DNA of 64,000 bases. It comes from Pseudoruegeria sp. HB172150. Its GTDB lineage: Bacteria; Pseudomonadota; Alphaproteobacteria; Rhodobacterales; Rhodobacteraceae. The translations under genes and the position numbers were made by a program. Below, piece by piece: positions 45,021 to 53,573 of the stretch. The notes beneath the pieces are model-generated. The model was given only the letters and a program-made list of their open reading frames with translations, was not told the origin of the DNA and searched no databases. Location: NCBI RefSeq assembly GCF_013184805.1, contig NZ_JAATNG010000001.1, forward strand, positions 930,001 through 994,000, read 5' to 3'. Each line of letters opens with the position of its first letter. Within the stretch, counting starts at the first letter, position 1.

Positions 45021-45776
45021 ATGCAGCCAAGCTATCTGGAGACGCCTCAGGGCCGGCGCATTGCCTATCATCTGACTGACGGGCTGTCGCCTTATGTAGT
45101 CTTCCTCGGCGGGTTCCGCTCCGACATGGCTGGGACGAAGGCATTGCATCTCGAGTCCTGGGCTCAGTCCCGCGGACGCGGGTTCCTGCGCATGGACTAT
45201 TCGGGACATGGTCAGTCCTCTGAGGACTTTCTGGACGGCTGTATTGGTCACTGGGCGGAGGATGCGTTCGAGGTCGTATCGCGACTTGTCGACGGTCCGG
45301 TTGTTCTCGTCGGGTCTTCGATGGGAGGTTGGATAAGTCTAATTCTTACGCAGAAACTGCCACGAAAACTCGCCGGTTTTGTTGGAATTGCATCAGCACC
45401 GGATTTCACAGAGGACTCGATGTGGGCCGGATTCTCAGAGGCGCAGCGGGCCGAGCTGTTGCAAAGTCGGCGTGTCGAAACGCCTTCGGAATATTCCGAT
45501 GAACCATATGTGATCACACGCCGTCTGATCGAGGAAGGCCGAGATCGGCTTGTCCTGCGCAGCCCGCTGCCCCTGCCATTCCCGGTGCGCCTGCTGCAGG
45601 GAACAGCCGATGAGGATGTGGACATGTCCGTGGCCCTGAGACTTTTGGATCACGCCGATGGCGACGACATCCGCCTGACACTGGTCAAAGGTGTCGACCA
45701 TCGGTTTTCGACCCCCGACTGCCTGGCGCTGATCGAGTGCTCGGTCGAAGAAGTGCTGGAACGAACGGGAGCCTGA
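45021..45776 (+). CDS. Alpha/beta hydrolase, ABHD10-like
   Basis: A 251-residue alpha/beta hydrolase. Nucleophile elbow GSSMGGWISL (Ser near residue 100), oxyanion region VVFLGGFRSDMAGTKA, acid in LLQGTADEDVDMS and His in KGVDHRFSTPD. FLGGFRSDM and YSGHGQSS are typical of the ABHD10-like group of thioesterases. The next gene starts 1 bp after the stop; the two may be co-transcribed. Substrate unknown. Confidence 0.85.
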   Translation: MQPSYLETPQGRRIAYHLTDGLSPYVVFLGGFRSDMAGTKALHLESWAQSRGRGFLRMDYSGHGQSSEDFLDGCIGHWAEDAFEVVSRLVDGPVVLVGSSMGGWISLILTQKLPRKLAGFVGIASAPDFTEDSMWAGFSEAQRAELLQSRRVETPSEYSDEPYVITRRLIEEGRDRLVLRSPLPLPFPVRLLQGTADEDVDMSVALRLLDHADGDDIRLTLVKGVDHRFSTPDCLALIECSVEEVLERTGA

Positions 45777-45777
45777 C

Positions 45778-46206
45778 ATGGAGCAGCGTATCAGCCTGAT
45801 TACCCTTGCGGTTGAGGATCTGGAGCGCGCGGCGGCGTTCTACGAAGCGCTTGGCTGGAAGCAGGAGCCATCGGAACCGGGGATCGTCGCCTTCAACCTG
45901 ATCGGTCAGACGCTGGGTCTGTATTCCCGTGAAGAACTTGCCCGAGACATGGGGTTCGCGCCATCGGAGATCGGAGGATTTTCTGGCATCACGCTGGCCC
46001 ATAACCTGCCGTCCAAGGAAGAGGTCGATACGCTGTATCAGCGGTTTCTCGATGCGGGCGGCCGCGGGATCAAGGAACCGCACGACGTATTCTGGGGCGG
46101 ATACACGTCCTATGTCTCCGATATTGACGGTCACGTCTGGGAGATCGCTTTCAACCCGTTCTCTCCCCTCGCGCCGGACGGCGCATTTCAGTGGGGCGGG
46201 GCGTGA
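45778..46206 (+). CDS. VOC (glyoxalase/bleomycin-resistance fold) protein
   Basis: A 142-residue VOC protein with paired beta-alpha-beta-beta-beta modules: ISLITLAVEDLERAAAFYEALGW at the start, GITLAHNLPSKEEVDTLYQRF in the middle, and SDIDGHVWEIAFNPF at the end. Metal-binding positions are not as clear as in GloA, so it need not be a lyase. It overlaps the next gene by 4 bp (GTGA), and follows the hydrolase by 1 bp. Confidence 0.85.
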   Translation: MEQRISLITLAVEDLERAAAFYEALGWKQEPSEPGIVAFNLIGQTLGLYSREELARDMGFAPSEIGGFSGITLAHNLPSKEEVDTLYQRFLDAGGRGIKEPHDVFWGGYTSYVSDIDGHVWEIAFNPFSPLAPDGAFQWGGA

Positions 46207-46853
46207 GGCGGCCAGCAACTTATACGGCGCTTGAGGATCTTGGCCGGGTTCGGCTCTCACCCTACTTCGCGCTGCGAAACTTTCTGTATTCGGAGATCGG
46301 CAATCATTATGCGAAGCCGAATATCCCCGATGATCCGGATCTGATGATCGAAGCCGGACGATGCCTGGCGCGCAACTGCCTTGACCCACTGGTGGAAACC
46401 TTCGGGCCGGTAGACATTCGATCAGGCTATCGGTCGCCCGCGCTGAACCATTTCGGGGCGACCGAGGTGCGGCCGCAGAAATGTTCTGCCAACGAAAAGA
46501 ACATGGCCAGCCGTATCTGGGACCAGCGGGATGCGCAGGGTCGGATGGGAGCCTGTGTTTCTGTCGTCATCCCTTGGTTTGCAGCGCAGTACAACGCCGG
46601 TCGCGACTGGCGAGACCTTGCATGGTGGTTATATGATCATATCTCGTTTCACGAGATCTGGTTCTTTCCGAAGAATGCAGCTTGTAACTTGCACTGGCGC
46701 GAAGAGCCGGAGCACCGGATCCTCAGCTACATCGCACCGAAAGGGCGCCTTGCAGATCGTGACCTTGTCCCCGATCCGATGCGGCACCAGCGCTATGCCG
46801 ATTTTCCGCCGTTCCGCGCGATCAGATATCCGAAAATCTCGGCGGACGGATAA
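46203..46853 (+). CDS. Uncharacterised protein, weakly peptidase M15-like
   Basis: A 216-residue soluble protein. I start it at GTG 46203, overlapping the VOC gene stop. The segment GPVDIRSGYRSPALNHFGA resembles the substrate-binding start of M15-type D,D-carboxypeptidases, but clear zinc ligands further on are not evident. It also has YDHISFHEIWFFPKNAACNLHW near 140-165. No signal peptide. Function not assigned. Confidence 0.55.
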   Translation: MRRPATYTALEDLGRVRLSPYFALRNFLYSEIGNHYAKPNIPDDPDLMIEAGRCLARNCLDPLVETFGPVDIRSGYRSPALNHFGATEVRPQKCSANEKNMASRIWDQRDAQGRMGACVSVVIPWFAAQYNAGRDWRDLAWWLYDHISFHEIWFFPKNAACNLHWREEPEHRILSYIAPKGRLADRDLVPDPMRHQRYADFPPFRAIRYPKISADG

Positions 46854-46940
46854 ACAGAACCTCACAATTTCAATAAATTCGTGCTTACCAGCGGAAAAAA
46901 AATCTGGAAGCATGCACAAACCGAATAGCTCGCAGCGAAA

Positions 46941-47681
46941 ATGACCGATCCACTCGTCCTGATTCCGAGCCTCATGTGTGACGCCCGCGCATTCCTACCT
47001 CAGATCGTGGAGCTTAGCTGGGAGACCGCAGTGCATGTGTCGGCTCCGCTCCATGGCTCCACCGTCGAAGACATGGCGACGTCGATCCTGACCGGTGCAC
47101 CGCAGCGGTTTGCCCTTTGCGGGCACGGGCTGGGCGGCATTGTCGCGATGGAAATCCTGCGCCGTGCGCCGGATCGTGTGTCCCGTGTCGCACTAATGAG
47201 TACAGGCTGCCAGCCGGAACTGCCGCAAGTCGCCGCAACCCGTGAGGCCCTCATTGTCGCAGCGCGTGCAGGCCGTGTGTCCGAAGCGATACGGGGAGAA
47301 TTGAAACCCGACCATCTTGCAGTGCCGGATCCGGTTCGCAGCGGCATCCTCGATGCGATGTACGAAATGGCCGAAGACCTTGGTCCCGAACTGTTTCAGC
47401 GGCAGTCGCGGGCGATGCAGAAACGGCCCGATCAGCAGGGCGCGCTGCGAAAGGCACGGACACCGGCCCTGATCTTGTGCGGCGAGGATGACCCGCTGTT
47501 TCCGCTGCGGCGCCACGAGTTCATGGCGCATCTGATGCCAAATGCAAAGCTCGACGTCGTCGCCGGCGCCGGCCACCTGCCGGCGCTGGAGAATCCTAGT
47601 GCCGTGTCTGCGAGCCTGCGGAATTGGCTTTCGTGGCCGGTTTCCGGCCAGAGCTCTTCGTCGGCGCCTTCCTGGTCCTAG
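46941..47681 (+). CDS. Alpha/beta hydrolase-fold protein with Gly at the nucleophile position
   Basis: A 246-residue protein with alpha/beta hydrolase layout: LVLIPSLMCDARAF near the start, the elbow reading LCGHGLGG at residues 59-66, the acid loop LCGEDDPLFPLRRHEF and the His loop AGAGHLPALENP. In active members the elbow is GHSxGG; here residue 63 is Gly (codon GGG), so classical hydrolysis is unlikely unless another residue serves. The final ~28 codons overlap the 3' end of phaZ on the other strand, and the terminal SGQSSSSAPSWS looks like a read-through tail. Confidence 0.75.
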   Translation: MTDPLVLIPSLMCDARAFLPQIVELSWETAVHVSAPLHGSTVEDMATSILTGAPQRFALCGHGLGGIVAMEILRRAPDRVSRVALMSTGCQPELPQVAATREALIVAARAGRVSEAIRGELKPDHLAVPDPVRSGILDAMYEMAEDLGPELFQRQSRAMQKRPDQQGALRKARTPALILCGEDDPLFPLRRHEFMAHLMPNAKLDVVAGAGHLPALENPSAVSASLRNWLSWPVSGQSSSSAPSWS

Positions 47682-49110
47682 GGGCGGCCTTTTTCTTCGG
47701 CGCTGGTTTTTCCGAGGTCGCTGTCAGATCTGTCACCTCTCCATCCTCGGATTGAGTGGTGGCACCATTTGCCTCGACCTTCGCTGCCCTCGCAGGTTTC
47801 GCCTTAGCCGTTGTGTCCGCAGCGCGTTCTTCCTCGCGCTTGGCGGTCTCTGCCTTGCGCTTCGACGACACCGACGCCGGAGCCGCATTGGAGTCGATGA
47901 AGTTCAGAACCAGCGGACGGATGTTGTTGCGCCAGGACTTGCCCGCGAAGATACCGTAGTGGCCCGCGCCCGGTTCCAGGTGAGCGGCCTTTTTGCTGGC
48001 GGGAAGGTTGGTCAGAAGGTCTAGCGCCGCAAGACACTGGCCAGGCGCGCTAATATCGTCCTGTTCGCCTTCGACGACCTTCACCGCGACGTCGGTGATC
48101 GCGCCCATATCCACTGGCTTGCCTTCAATCATGAATTCGTTCTTCGCGACCTCGCGCGTCTTAAAGATCCGTTCGACCGTCGAAAGGTAGAACTCCGCCG
48201 TCATGTCCATCACCGCGAGGTACTCGTCATAGAAGCGGTTGTGGCGGTCGTGTTCGCTCGCTTCGCCCTTGGCTACGCGCATGACCTGATTGAAGAACGC
48301 CTGTGCGTGATTGTCCATGTTCATCGACATGAAGCCGGCGAGTTGCAGAAGCCCCGGATACACGAGGCGCCCGGCACCTGCGTATTTGAAGCCCACCCGC
48401 TGGATCACGTATTCTTCAAGCTGGCCCATCGTGACACGCCGGCCGAAATCGGTGACGTCGGTATCTGCCGCGTCCGGATCGATCGGACCGCCGATCAGGG
48501 TTAGCGACCGGGGCTGCGCCAACGGATCATGTTCGGCCAGCCAGGCGGTGGCCGCCAGTGCCAGCGGCGCGGGCTGGCAGATGGCGATCACATGAGTCGA
48601 ATGGCCGAGCGCGCGCATAAACTCGACGAGGTACATCGAGTAGTCTTCGACATCGAACTTGCCTTTGCTGACAGGGATGTCGCGGGCATTGTGCCAGTCG
48701 GTGATGTAGACTTCGCAGTCTGGTAGCAGGCTGACCACAGTCGACCGAAGCAGGGTGGCATAGTGGCCCGACATTGGCGCCACAAGCAGGACGCGACGCT
48801 TGCGCTCGGGCCGGCCGAGAACCTTGAAGTGGACCAGATCACCAAACGGGCGGCGCACCAGCGTATCGACCTGGACGACGTGATCGCGTCCGTCTTCACC
48901 AACGACCGAGCTGATGCCCCAGTCGGGTTTCGCCACCATCCGCGCAAATGACCGTTCGGTCACTTCGCCCCAAGCGGAAATCATTTGAAACAGGGGGGTA
49001 GGGAAAATCCCGGTGATCGGATAGGATCCGAACGCAAAGGCCGTTGCTCCCAGCCACTGGTTGGTGTTCCGCACGGTTTCCATAAGGTCGTATGTGGCTA
49101 AATAGCGCAT
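47596..49110 (-). CDS. phaZ: Intracellular polyhydroxybutyrate depolymerase
   Basis: A 504-residue enzyme degrading intracellular PHB granules. The catalytic cysteine lies in HVIAICQPAPLAL (Cys178), as in PhaZ1 of Cupriavidus; the C-terminal His is in EPGAGHYGIFAG. The body ends near residue 410 and is followed by a ~94-residue low-complexity, Lys/Ala/Thr-rich basic tail (KPAPKKKAAPRTRKAP), reminiscent of histone H1-like tails. ATG at 49110 begins the family N-terminus MRYLATYDLMETVRN. It is divergent from phaC, sharing a 102-bp promoter region with a PhaR-like site. Confidence 0.93.
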   Translation of the reverse strand: MRYLATYDLMETVRNTNQWLGATAFAFGSYPITGIFPTPLFQMISAWGEVTERSFARMVAKPDWGISSVVGEDGRDHVVQVDTLVRRPFGDLVHFKVLGRPERKRRVLLVAPMSGHYATLLRSTVVSLLPDCEVYITDWHNARDIPVSKGKFDVEDYSMYLVEFMRALGHSTHVIAICQPAPLALAATAWLAEHDPLAQPRSLTLIGGPIDPDAADTDVTDFGRRVTMGQLEEYVIQRVGFKYAGAGRLVYPGLLQLAGFMSMNMDNHAQAFFNQVMRVAKGEASEHDRHNRFYDEYLAVMDMTAEFYLSTVERIFKTREVAKNEFMIEGKPVDMGAITDVAVKVVEGEQDDISAPGQCLAALDLLTNLPASKKAAHLEPGAGHYGIFAGKSWRNNIRPLVLNFIDSNAAPASVSSKRKAETAKREEERAADTTAKAKPARAAKVEANGATTQSEDGEVTDLTATSEKPAPKKKAAPRTRKAPTKSSGRKPATKANSAGSQTRH

Positions 49111-49182
49111 GGATAGGATCCTCGGATCAGGCAACTTGCCGTCGCGTCGCCATCCCCTCCCGAAATCGGAGACGCTGTATGC

Positions 49183-49192
49183 TGCACGTGCA
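49183..49192. promoter_or_regulatory. PhaR-type operator in the phaZ-phaC gap
   Basis: TGCACGTGCA is a perfect 10-bp palindrome; extended it reads CTGC-N4-GCAA, close to the CTGC-N3/4-GCAG PhaR operator (recalled from Paracoccus work). It lies 20 bp before the phaC start. Confidence 0.6.
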
Positions 49193-49212
49193 AAATAGCC
49201 GGAAATGTTAAA

Positions 49213-51021
49213 ATGGCAACTAAGGAAACAGAAGTCGGACAAGAACTGGACGTTTTGAACGCCAATCTGGAGAAAGTTGAAGCGCTTTCTCAACGCCTGG
49301 TTACGGCGCTTGCGAGCAAGCAACCCCAGAGACCGGGTCTGCAGGGTCCCGGGGAAGATCTCTACCTGAAGGCATTCACGGCCTACATGACCGAGGTCAT
49401 GAGTAATCCGGCCAAGTTGATGGAACAGCAGGTGACCTACTGGGGCAAAGCACTGCGTCATTACATCGACGCGCAACAGGCGCTGGTCCGCGGCAAATTC
49501 GAAGCACCAGACGATCCGACCCCGACCGACAAGCGGTTTTCGAATCCGCTCTGGCAGTCTCACCCGTATTTCAACTTCCTGAAACAGCAGTACATGCTGA
49601 ACTCGGAAGCGGTGAAGTCGGCCGTGGCGCAGCTGGAGGGTCTGGAACCTCGCGAGAAGAAACGGCTCGAGTATTTCAGCCAGCAGATCGTGGATCTTTA
49701 CAGTCCGGCCAACTTTTTTGGATCGAACCCCGACGCGCTTACCCGTGCCGTGGAAACGAACGGGCAGAGCATCGTCGATGGCTTGGAGAACCTAGTGCGC
49801 GATCTGGAGGCGAGCGATGGCTCTCTCTCCGTAACCCTGGCCGACAAGAACGCATTCAAACTGGGCAGCAATATCGCCGCGACGCCGGGCAAGGTGGTCT
49901 TCCGTAACCGGATGTTCGAGCTGATCCAATACGAGCCGCAGACGGAATCTGTCCACGAGACGCCGCTGCTTATCTTTCCGCCCTGGATCAACAAATACTA
50001 CATCATGGACTTGAAGCCACAGAACTCGCTGATCCGGTGGGTCGTGGAACAGGGCTACACGCTGTTCGTCGTCAGCTGGGTCAACCCGGATGCGTCCTAT
50101 GCCGATGTCGGGCTCGACACCTATATGGAAGAGGGCTTCCTTGCCGCGATCGAGCAGGTCAAGGAGATCACTGGCCGAGATCAGGTAAATACGGTCGGTT
50201 ATTGTATAGCCGGAACAATGCTGTCTCTGACGCTGGCCTACCTGCACAAACAGAAGGACAAGTCGATCAAGTCGGCGACATTTTTTACAATGCTCTCCGA
50301 TTTCTCGGACCAGGGGGAGTTCACCCCGTTCCTTTCGGACGACTTCGTGGACTCGCTGGAAGAGGAAATGAAAGAAAAGGGCGTCCTCTATTCCTCGATT
50401 ATGTCGCGGACCTTTTCATTCCTGCGAGCGAACGATCTTGTCTACCAGCCCGCGATCCGCAGTTACATGATGGGAGAGGCGCCACCAGCCTTCGACCTGC
50501 TTTTCTGGAACGGCGATGGGGCGAACCTGCCGGCGCGCATGACGACCGAGTACCTGCGTTGGCTGTGCCAGGGCAACCGATTTGCCGAAGGTGGAATCGA
50601 CATTCGCGGCGAGACCTTGTCTATCAAGGACGTGCGTGTGCCGATTTGCTCAATCGCCTGCGAGAATGACCATATTGCCGCCTGGAAGAGTTGTTACAAT
50701 GGCTTTCGGCAGATGGGCAGTCGCAGCAAGACCTTCATTGTCTCGCAGTCCGGGCACGTCGCCGGGATAGTGAACCCGCCAACGAAAAACAAGTATGGCC
50801 ACTTTATCAACGATGACCTCACGCTTGCGCCCGATGTCTGGATGGAGGGTGCAGAGTTCCACGAAGGGTCATGGTGGCCCCGTTGGGAGGTCTGGCTGTC
50901 GAAGCGCTCTGGCAAGTCCGTACCGGCCCGCCACCCAGGCGATTCGGAGCAATCGATACTCGGTGATGCACCCGGCACATATGTTGTCGCCAAGCCGCTA
51001 CACGCAGAAACTGAGGCATAA
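49213..51021 (+). CDS. phaC: Class I poly(R)-hydroxyalkanoic acid synthase
   Basis: A 602-residue synthase that polymerises (R)-3-hydroxybutyryl-CoA into PHB. The lipase-like box holds the catalytic Cys331 in TVGYCIAGTML; the catalytic Asp is in CENDHIAAW and His in SQSGHVAGIVNPP. Length and pattern are those of class I enzymes, which act without PhaE or PhaR-synthase subunits. It is divergent from phaZ and followed by phasin genes. Confidence 0.97.
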   Translation: MATKETEVGQELDVLNANLEKVEALSQRLVTALASKQPQRPGLQGPGEDLYLKAFTAYMTEVMSNPAKLMEQQVTYWGKALRHYIDAQQALVRGKFEAPDDPTPTDKRFSNPLWQSHPYFNFLKQQYMLNSEAVKSAVAQLEGLEPREKKRLEYFSQQIVDLYSPANFFGSNPDALTRAVETNGQSIVDGLENLVRDLEASDGSLSVTLADKNAFKLGSNIAATPGKVVFRNRMFELIQYEPQTESVHETPLLIFPPWINKYYIMDLKPQNSLIRWVVEQGYTLFVVSWVNPDASYADVGLDTYMEEGFLAAIEQVKEITGRDQVNTVGYCIAGTMLSLTLAYLHKQKDKSIKSATFFTMLSDFSDQGEFTPFLSDDFVDSLEEEMKEKGVLYSSIMSRTFSFLRANDLVYQPAIRSYMMGEAPPAFDLLFWNGDGANLPARMTTEYLRWLCQGNRFAEGGIDIRGETLSIKDVRVPICSIACENDHIAAWKSCYNGFRQMGSRSKTFIVSQSGHVAGIVNPPTKNKYGHFINDDLTLAPDVWMEGAEFHEGSWWPRWEVWLSKRSGKSVPARHPGDSEQSILGDAPGTYVVAKPLHAETEA

Positions 51022-51059
51022 CAACCGGTTCGCGAAAAGCGGGAAAATCAGTTGATGCG

Positions 51060-51070
51060 CTGCGGTGCAG
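51060..51070. promoter_or_regulatory. PhaR-type operator before the first phasin gene
   Basis: CTGCGGTGCAG is a perfect CTGC-N3-GCAG site, with arms extending to GCTGC/GCAGC. It lies 58 bp upstream of the phasin start. Confidence 0.7.
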
Positions 51071-51128
51071 CATAGTACGAAACCCATGTCGCAAGGCGGG
51101 ATATTTCCGCCACATGGGAGAAGCAAGT

Positions 51129-51524
51129 ATGCCTACCAAGACTAAAGCCGACACCACCACTGCAGCACTGGACATGTCCACTCTTGTGGAGCAATTCCGT
51201 ACTTCGGCCGAGCTCGGGGAGAAGCTTGCGAAGGTCGCGCTGCAGGCTGCTGAACGTTCCAACGATCTGTCGACCAAGTGGGCCAAGGAGACGATCGCCG
51301 AATTAGGAAGTGTCGCTTCGGCCAAGGACGAACCTTCCGCCTACGCGCAAGCCGCCGGCACTTTCTTCTCGTCGCAAGGTACTCTTGCCAGCGAAAACCT
51401 GATGGCTTTCGCAGAGATTGCCCGGTCTGTGCAGGAGCAGACAATCGAGATCATGCTGAACGCAGGCAAGGCCGCTGCGGAGGATGCCGCAGATGCCATG
51501 AACAAGGCCACCGGTTCCAAGTGA
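51129..51524 (+). CDS. phaP: Phasin, copy 1
   Basis: A 131-residue, almost entirely helical protein coating PHB granules. It has heptad-like amphipathic stretches (LVEQFRTSAELGEKLAKVALQAAERSNDLSTKW) and the phasin pattern SENLMAFAEIARSVQEQTIEIMLNAGKAAAEDA. Start ATG at 51129 follows GGAGAAG. The preceding CTGC-N3-GCAG site suggests PhaR repression, the usual mechanism that ties phasin level to granule amount. Confidence 0.92.
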   Translation: MPTKTKADTTTAALDMSTLVEQFRTSAELGEKLAKVALQAAERSNDLSTKWAKETIAELGSVASAKDEPSAYAQAAGTFFSSQGTLASENLMAFAEIARSVQEQTIEIMLNAGKAAAEDAADAMNKATGSK

Positions 51525-51709
51525 TCTGATCGCCGGTAGCTGCCCGACTGTGAGGCTCCGACATTTAAAAGCACAAGCAGGCCCAATGGCCCGTTCGTTA
51601 CGAGAGCAGTGCCGCAAGGGAAGCCCCGACGAATCGACTTTGAGTCACTTTCCTCGGCGAACGTATCGGATGGCTGTGCAAGATACTGAACGTAAAGAGA
51701 ATAAAAAAA

Positions 51710-51753
51710 TGCTGCAGCGCAGCGAAAAAACCTTGAAATGCCGCGCTGCAGCA
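51710..51753. promoter_or_regulatory. Inverted pair of PhaR-type sites before the second phasin gene
   Basis: TGCTGCAGCGC (51710-51720) and GCGCTGCAGCA (51743-51753) are exact reverse complements 22 bp apart. The first extends to a perfect CTGC-AGC-GCAG at 51712-51722; the second gives the same site with one mismatch on the opposite strand. They lie 60-105 bp before the phasin start. Confidence 0.75.
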
Positions 51754-51813
51754 ATCATATTCTCTCTCGAATGAAGAAACGCATAACACCCTGAGCACCC
51801 TTAGGAGGAACCA

Positions 51814-52266
51814 ATGGCTGCGAAGACCCCGGACTACACCAAGATGATGAAAGACATGATGGGCGCGTTCCCGGTCGACATGACCGCAATGCAGGACGCC
51901 TTCAAAACCCAGGCTACCCTCTCGGACAAGCTGTCGAAGGTTGCTCTGGAAGCCGCTGACAAATCCACCGAGATTTCCTCGAAGTGGACCAAAGACACGC
52001 TGAGCAAGCTGTCCGCGATCACCGCTGTCAAGGAAGATCCGGCTGATTACACCAAAGCTATGACCGACTTCGCTTCGGCCCAGGCCGAAATGTCGGCCGA
52101 AACCATGGCCGCCTTCGCTGAAGTTGCGAAAAAAGTCCAAATGGAAACCGTCGAGCTTCTGCTGGCTGCCGGCAAAGACATGTCGGAAGACGCCACCGCC
52201 GCCGTGAAAAAGGCCACCGCCGAAGTGACCGCGGCCGCGAAGAAAGCGACCACCGCCGCGAAATAA
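51814..52266 (+). CDS. phaP: Phasin, copy 2
   Basis: A 150-residue phasin paralogous to copy 1 along its whole length: TLSDKLSKVALEAADKSTEISSKW and SAETMAAFAEVAKKVQMETVELLLAAGKDMSEDA align with copy 1. It differs by a C-terminal Ala/Lys-rich repeat tail (VKKATAEVTAAAKKATTAAK) that could contact polyanions or the granule surface. A near-consensus AGGAGG precedes the ATG, and a strong terminator follows, so this is likely the major, highly expressed phasin. Confidence 0.93.
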   Translation: MAAKTPDYTKMMKDMMGAFPVDMTAMQDAFKTQATLSDKLSKVALEAADKSTEISSKWTKDTLSKLSAITAVKEDPADYTKAMTDFASAQAEMSAETMAAFAEVAKKVQMETVELLLAAGKDMSEDATAAVKKATAEVTAAAKKATTAAK

Positions 52267-52324
52267 GCGGATGTCGCCAAGGAACTGACGTGTGCCGGAT
52301 TCCTCCCTGCCGGCATACGAAACT

Positions 52325-52355
52325 GGGCGGGCTTTAAGCCCGCCCTTTCATTTTG
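52325..52355 (+). terminator. Intrinsic terminator after the second phasin gene
   Basis: GGGCGGGCT/AGCCCGCCC form a perfect 9-bp stem with a three-base loop, followed by TTTCATTTT. Strong and correctly placed 59 bp after the phasin stop. Confidence 0.95.
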
Positions 52356-52379
52356 GGAAAGAGCAACCTAAGCTTCTTT

Positions 52380-52390
52380 CTGCATCGCAA
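52380..52390. promoter_or_regulatory. Possible PhaR autoregulatory site
   Basis: CTGC-ATC-GCAA, one base off CTGC-N3-GCAG, lies 20 bp before the phaR start and just downstream of the phasin terminator, as expected for a self-repressing phaR promoter. Confidence 0.45.
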
Positions 52391-52409
52391 AAATAAGGAG
52401 GGGGTCCGC

Positions 52410-52952
52410 ATGGCTGACAATGAGTCTCCGCTGCTGATCAAGCGATATGCCAGCCGCCGGCTCTATAACACCGAGACCAGCGACTATGTCACTTTGGAAG
52501 ACATCGCCGGTTTCATCCGGGAGGGGCGTGAAGTTCAGATCATAGATCTGAAGACCGGGGATGATCTGACCCGGCAATATCTGCTTCAGATCATTGCAGA
52601 TCATGAAAGCCACGGCGAAAGCGTGCTGCCGATAAACGTCCTGACGGATCTGGTGCGTAGCTACACGACAGGCGTCAATTCTGTGGTACCTCAGTTCCTA
52701 CAGATGTCGTTTGAGATGCTGCGGGACGGGCAATCGAAGATGATGGAAAATTTCGCCAATCCGATGGCGGCGATGCCCGGGTTCGAAGCGATGCAAGCGC
52801 AGCAGGAAGCCTTTCTCAAGGCGATGACCGGCGGCTGGAGCGGCGCTGGCAAGATGCCGCCGCGCCCGAGCGAGGAAAGCTCGGCAGATGATCTCGACGA
52901 GATCAAAAAGCAGCTCGCCGATTTGCAGGCCAAGCTTTCAAAGTTGAGTTAG
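52410..52952 (+). CDS. phaR: Polyhydroxyalkanoate synthesis repressor PhaR
   Basis: A 180-residue DNA- and PHB-binding repressor. The N-terminal DNA-binding domain carries the invariant block LIKRYASRRLYNTETSDYVTLEDIAGFIREG; the middle binds polymer; the C-terminus is a short predicted coiled coil (LDEIKKQLADLQAKLSKL). When granules form, PhaR leaves the operators upstream of the phasins. ATG at 52410 follows AAGGAGG; candidate operators are listed separately. Confidence 0.96.
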   Translation: MADNESPLLIKRYASRRLYNTETSDYVTLEDIAGFIREGREVQIIDLKTGDDLTRQYLLQIIADHESHGESVLPINVLTDLVRSYTTGVNSVVPQFLQMSFEMLRDGQSKMMENFANPMAAMPGFEAMQAQQEAFLKAMTGGWSGAGKMPPRPSEESSADDLDEIKKQLADLQAKLSKLS

Positions 52953-52967
52953 GCGCGGTCTTAGCCA

Positions 52968-53450
52968 ATGTCCGAAGAGGTCCTTGCGAGGGTTGGGCCG
53001 TCGCCGGCCCGCCGCTGGCTGGCGGTCACCATACTGATCGTGCTTGGCGGGCTGTTGGTTTACCTGTCCGTCATGTCCGCCGAGGCTGGACTATTAGTAC
53101 AGGGGCTGTTGCTGGTGCTTGGCATCGGATCGGTAGTGATGGGCGACCGGATCAGGAAAGCCACAGAGACCTGGGTTGAATTGACTGAAGATGGACTTCG
53201 CGACGGTCACGGCCGTGTGCTTTGCCGCATGGACGAGATCGAGGGTGTCGAGCGCGGAGCATTCGCGTTCAAGCCGTCGAACGGGTTTCTCGTGCGGCTG
53301 AAGACGCCGGGGGAGCGAGCGTGGCAGCCGGGCCTCTGGTGGCGGCTTGGCCGCAGGCTCGGGATCGGTGGTGTTACTCCCGCTGCGCAGGCCAAGGTCA
53401 TGGCGGATATCATTGCGCTGCGGCTAAAGGGCGGGCAGGGGTTGTTGTAG
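52968..53450 (+). CDS. Small membrane protein downstream of phaR
   Basis: A 160-residue protein with two membrane helices in the first 65 residues (LAVTILIVLGGLLVYLSVM and GLLVQGLLLVLGIGSVVMG) followed by a soluble PH-like beta region (WVELTEDGLRDGHGRVLCRMDEI). It starts 15 bp after phaR and may be co-transcribed, but a role in PHB metabolism is not established. Confidence 0.7.
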   Translation: MSEEVLARVGPSPARRWLAVTILIVLGGLLVYLSVMSAEAGLLVQGLLLVLGIGSVVMGDRIRKATETWVELTEDGLRDGHGRVLCRMDEIEGVERGAFAFKPSNGFLVRLKTPGERAWQPGLWWRLGRRLGIGGVTPAAQAKVMADIIALRLKGGQGLL

Positions 53451-53573
53451 GTATCGTCGGCTATGCGGCAGGGACACTATTCATCCCGGTCTAGGTCAAT
53501 CTGAGGCAAACCCTGTTTGGCGACCCCGCCGAAACAAACCTGCGCAACTAGATGTAACTCTCTGGCGACCGAC

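Noticed and set aside
49111-49563. Upstream in-frame extension of phaZ by 151 codons on the minus strand.
   Set aside because: It runs antisense into phaC and has no PhaZ similarity; the family start is MRYLATYDLM at 49110.
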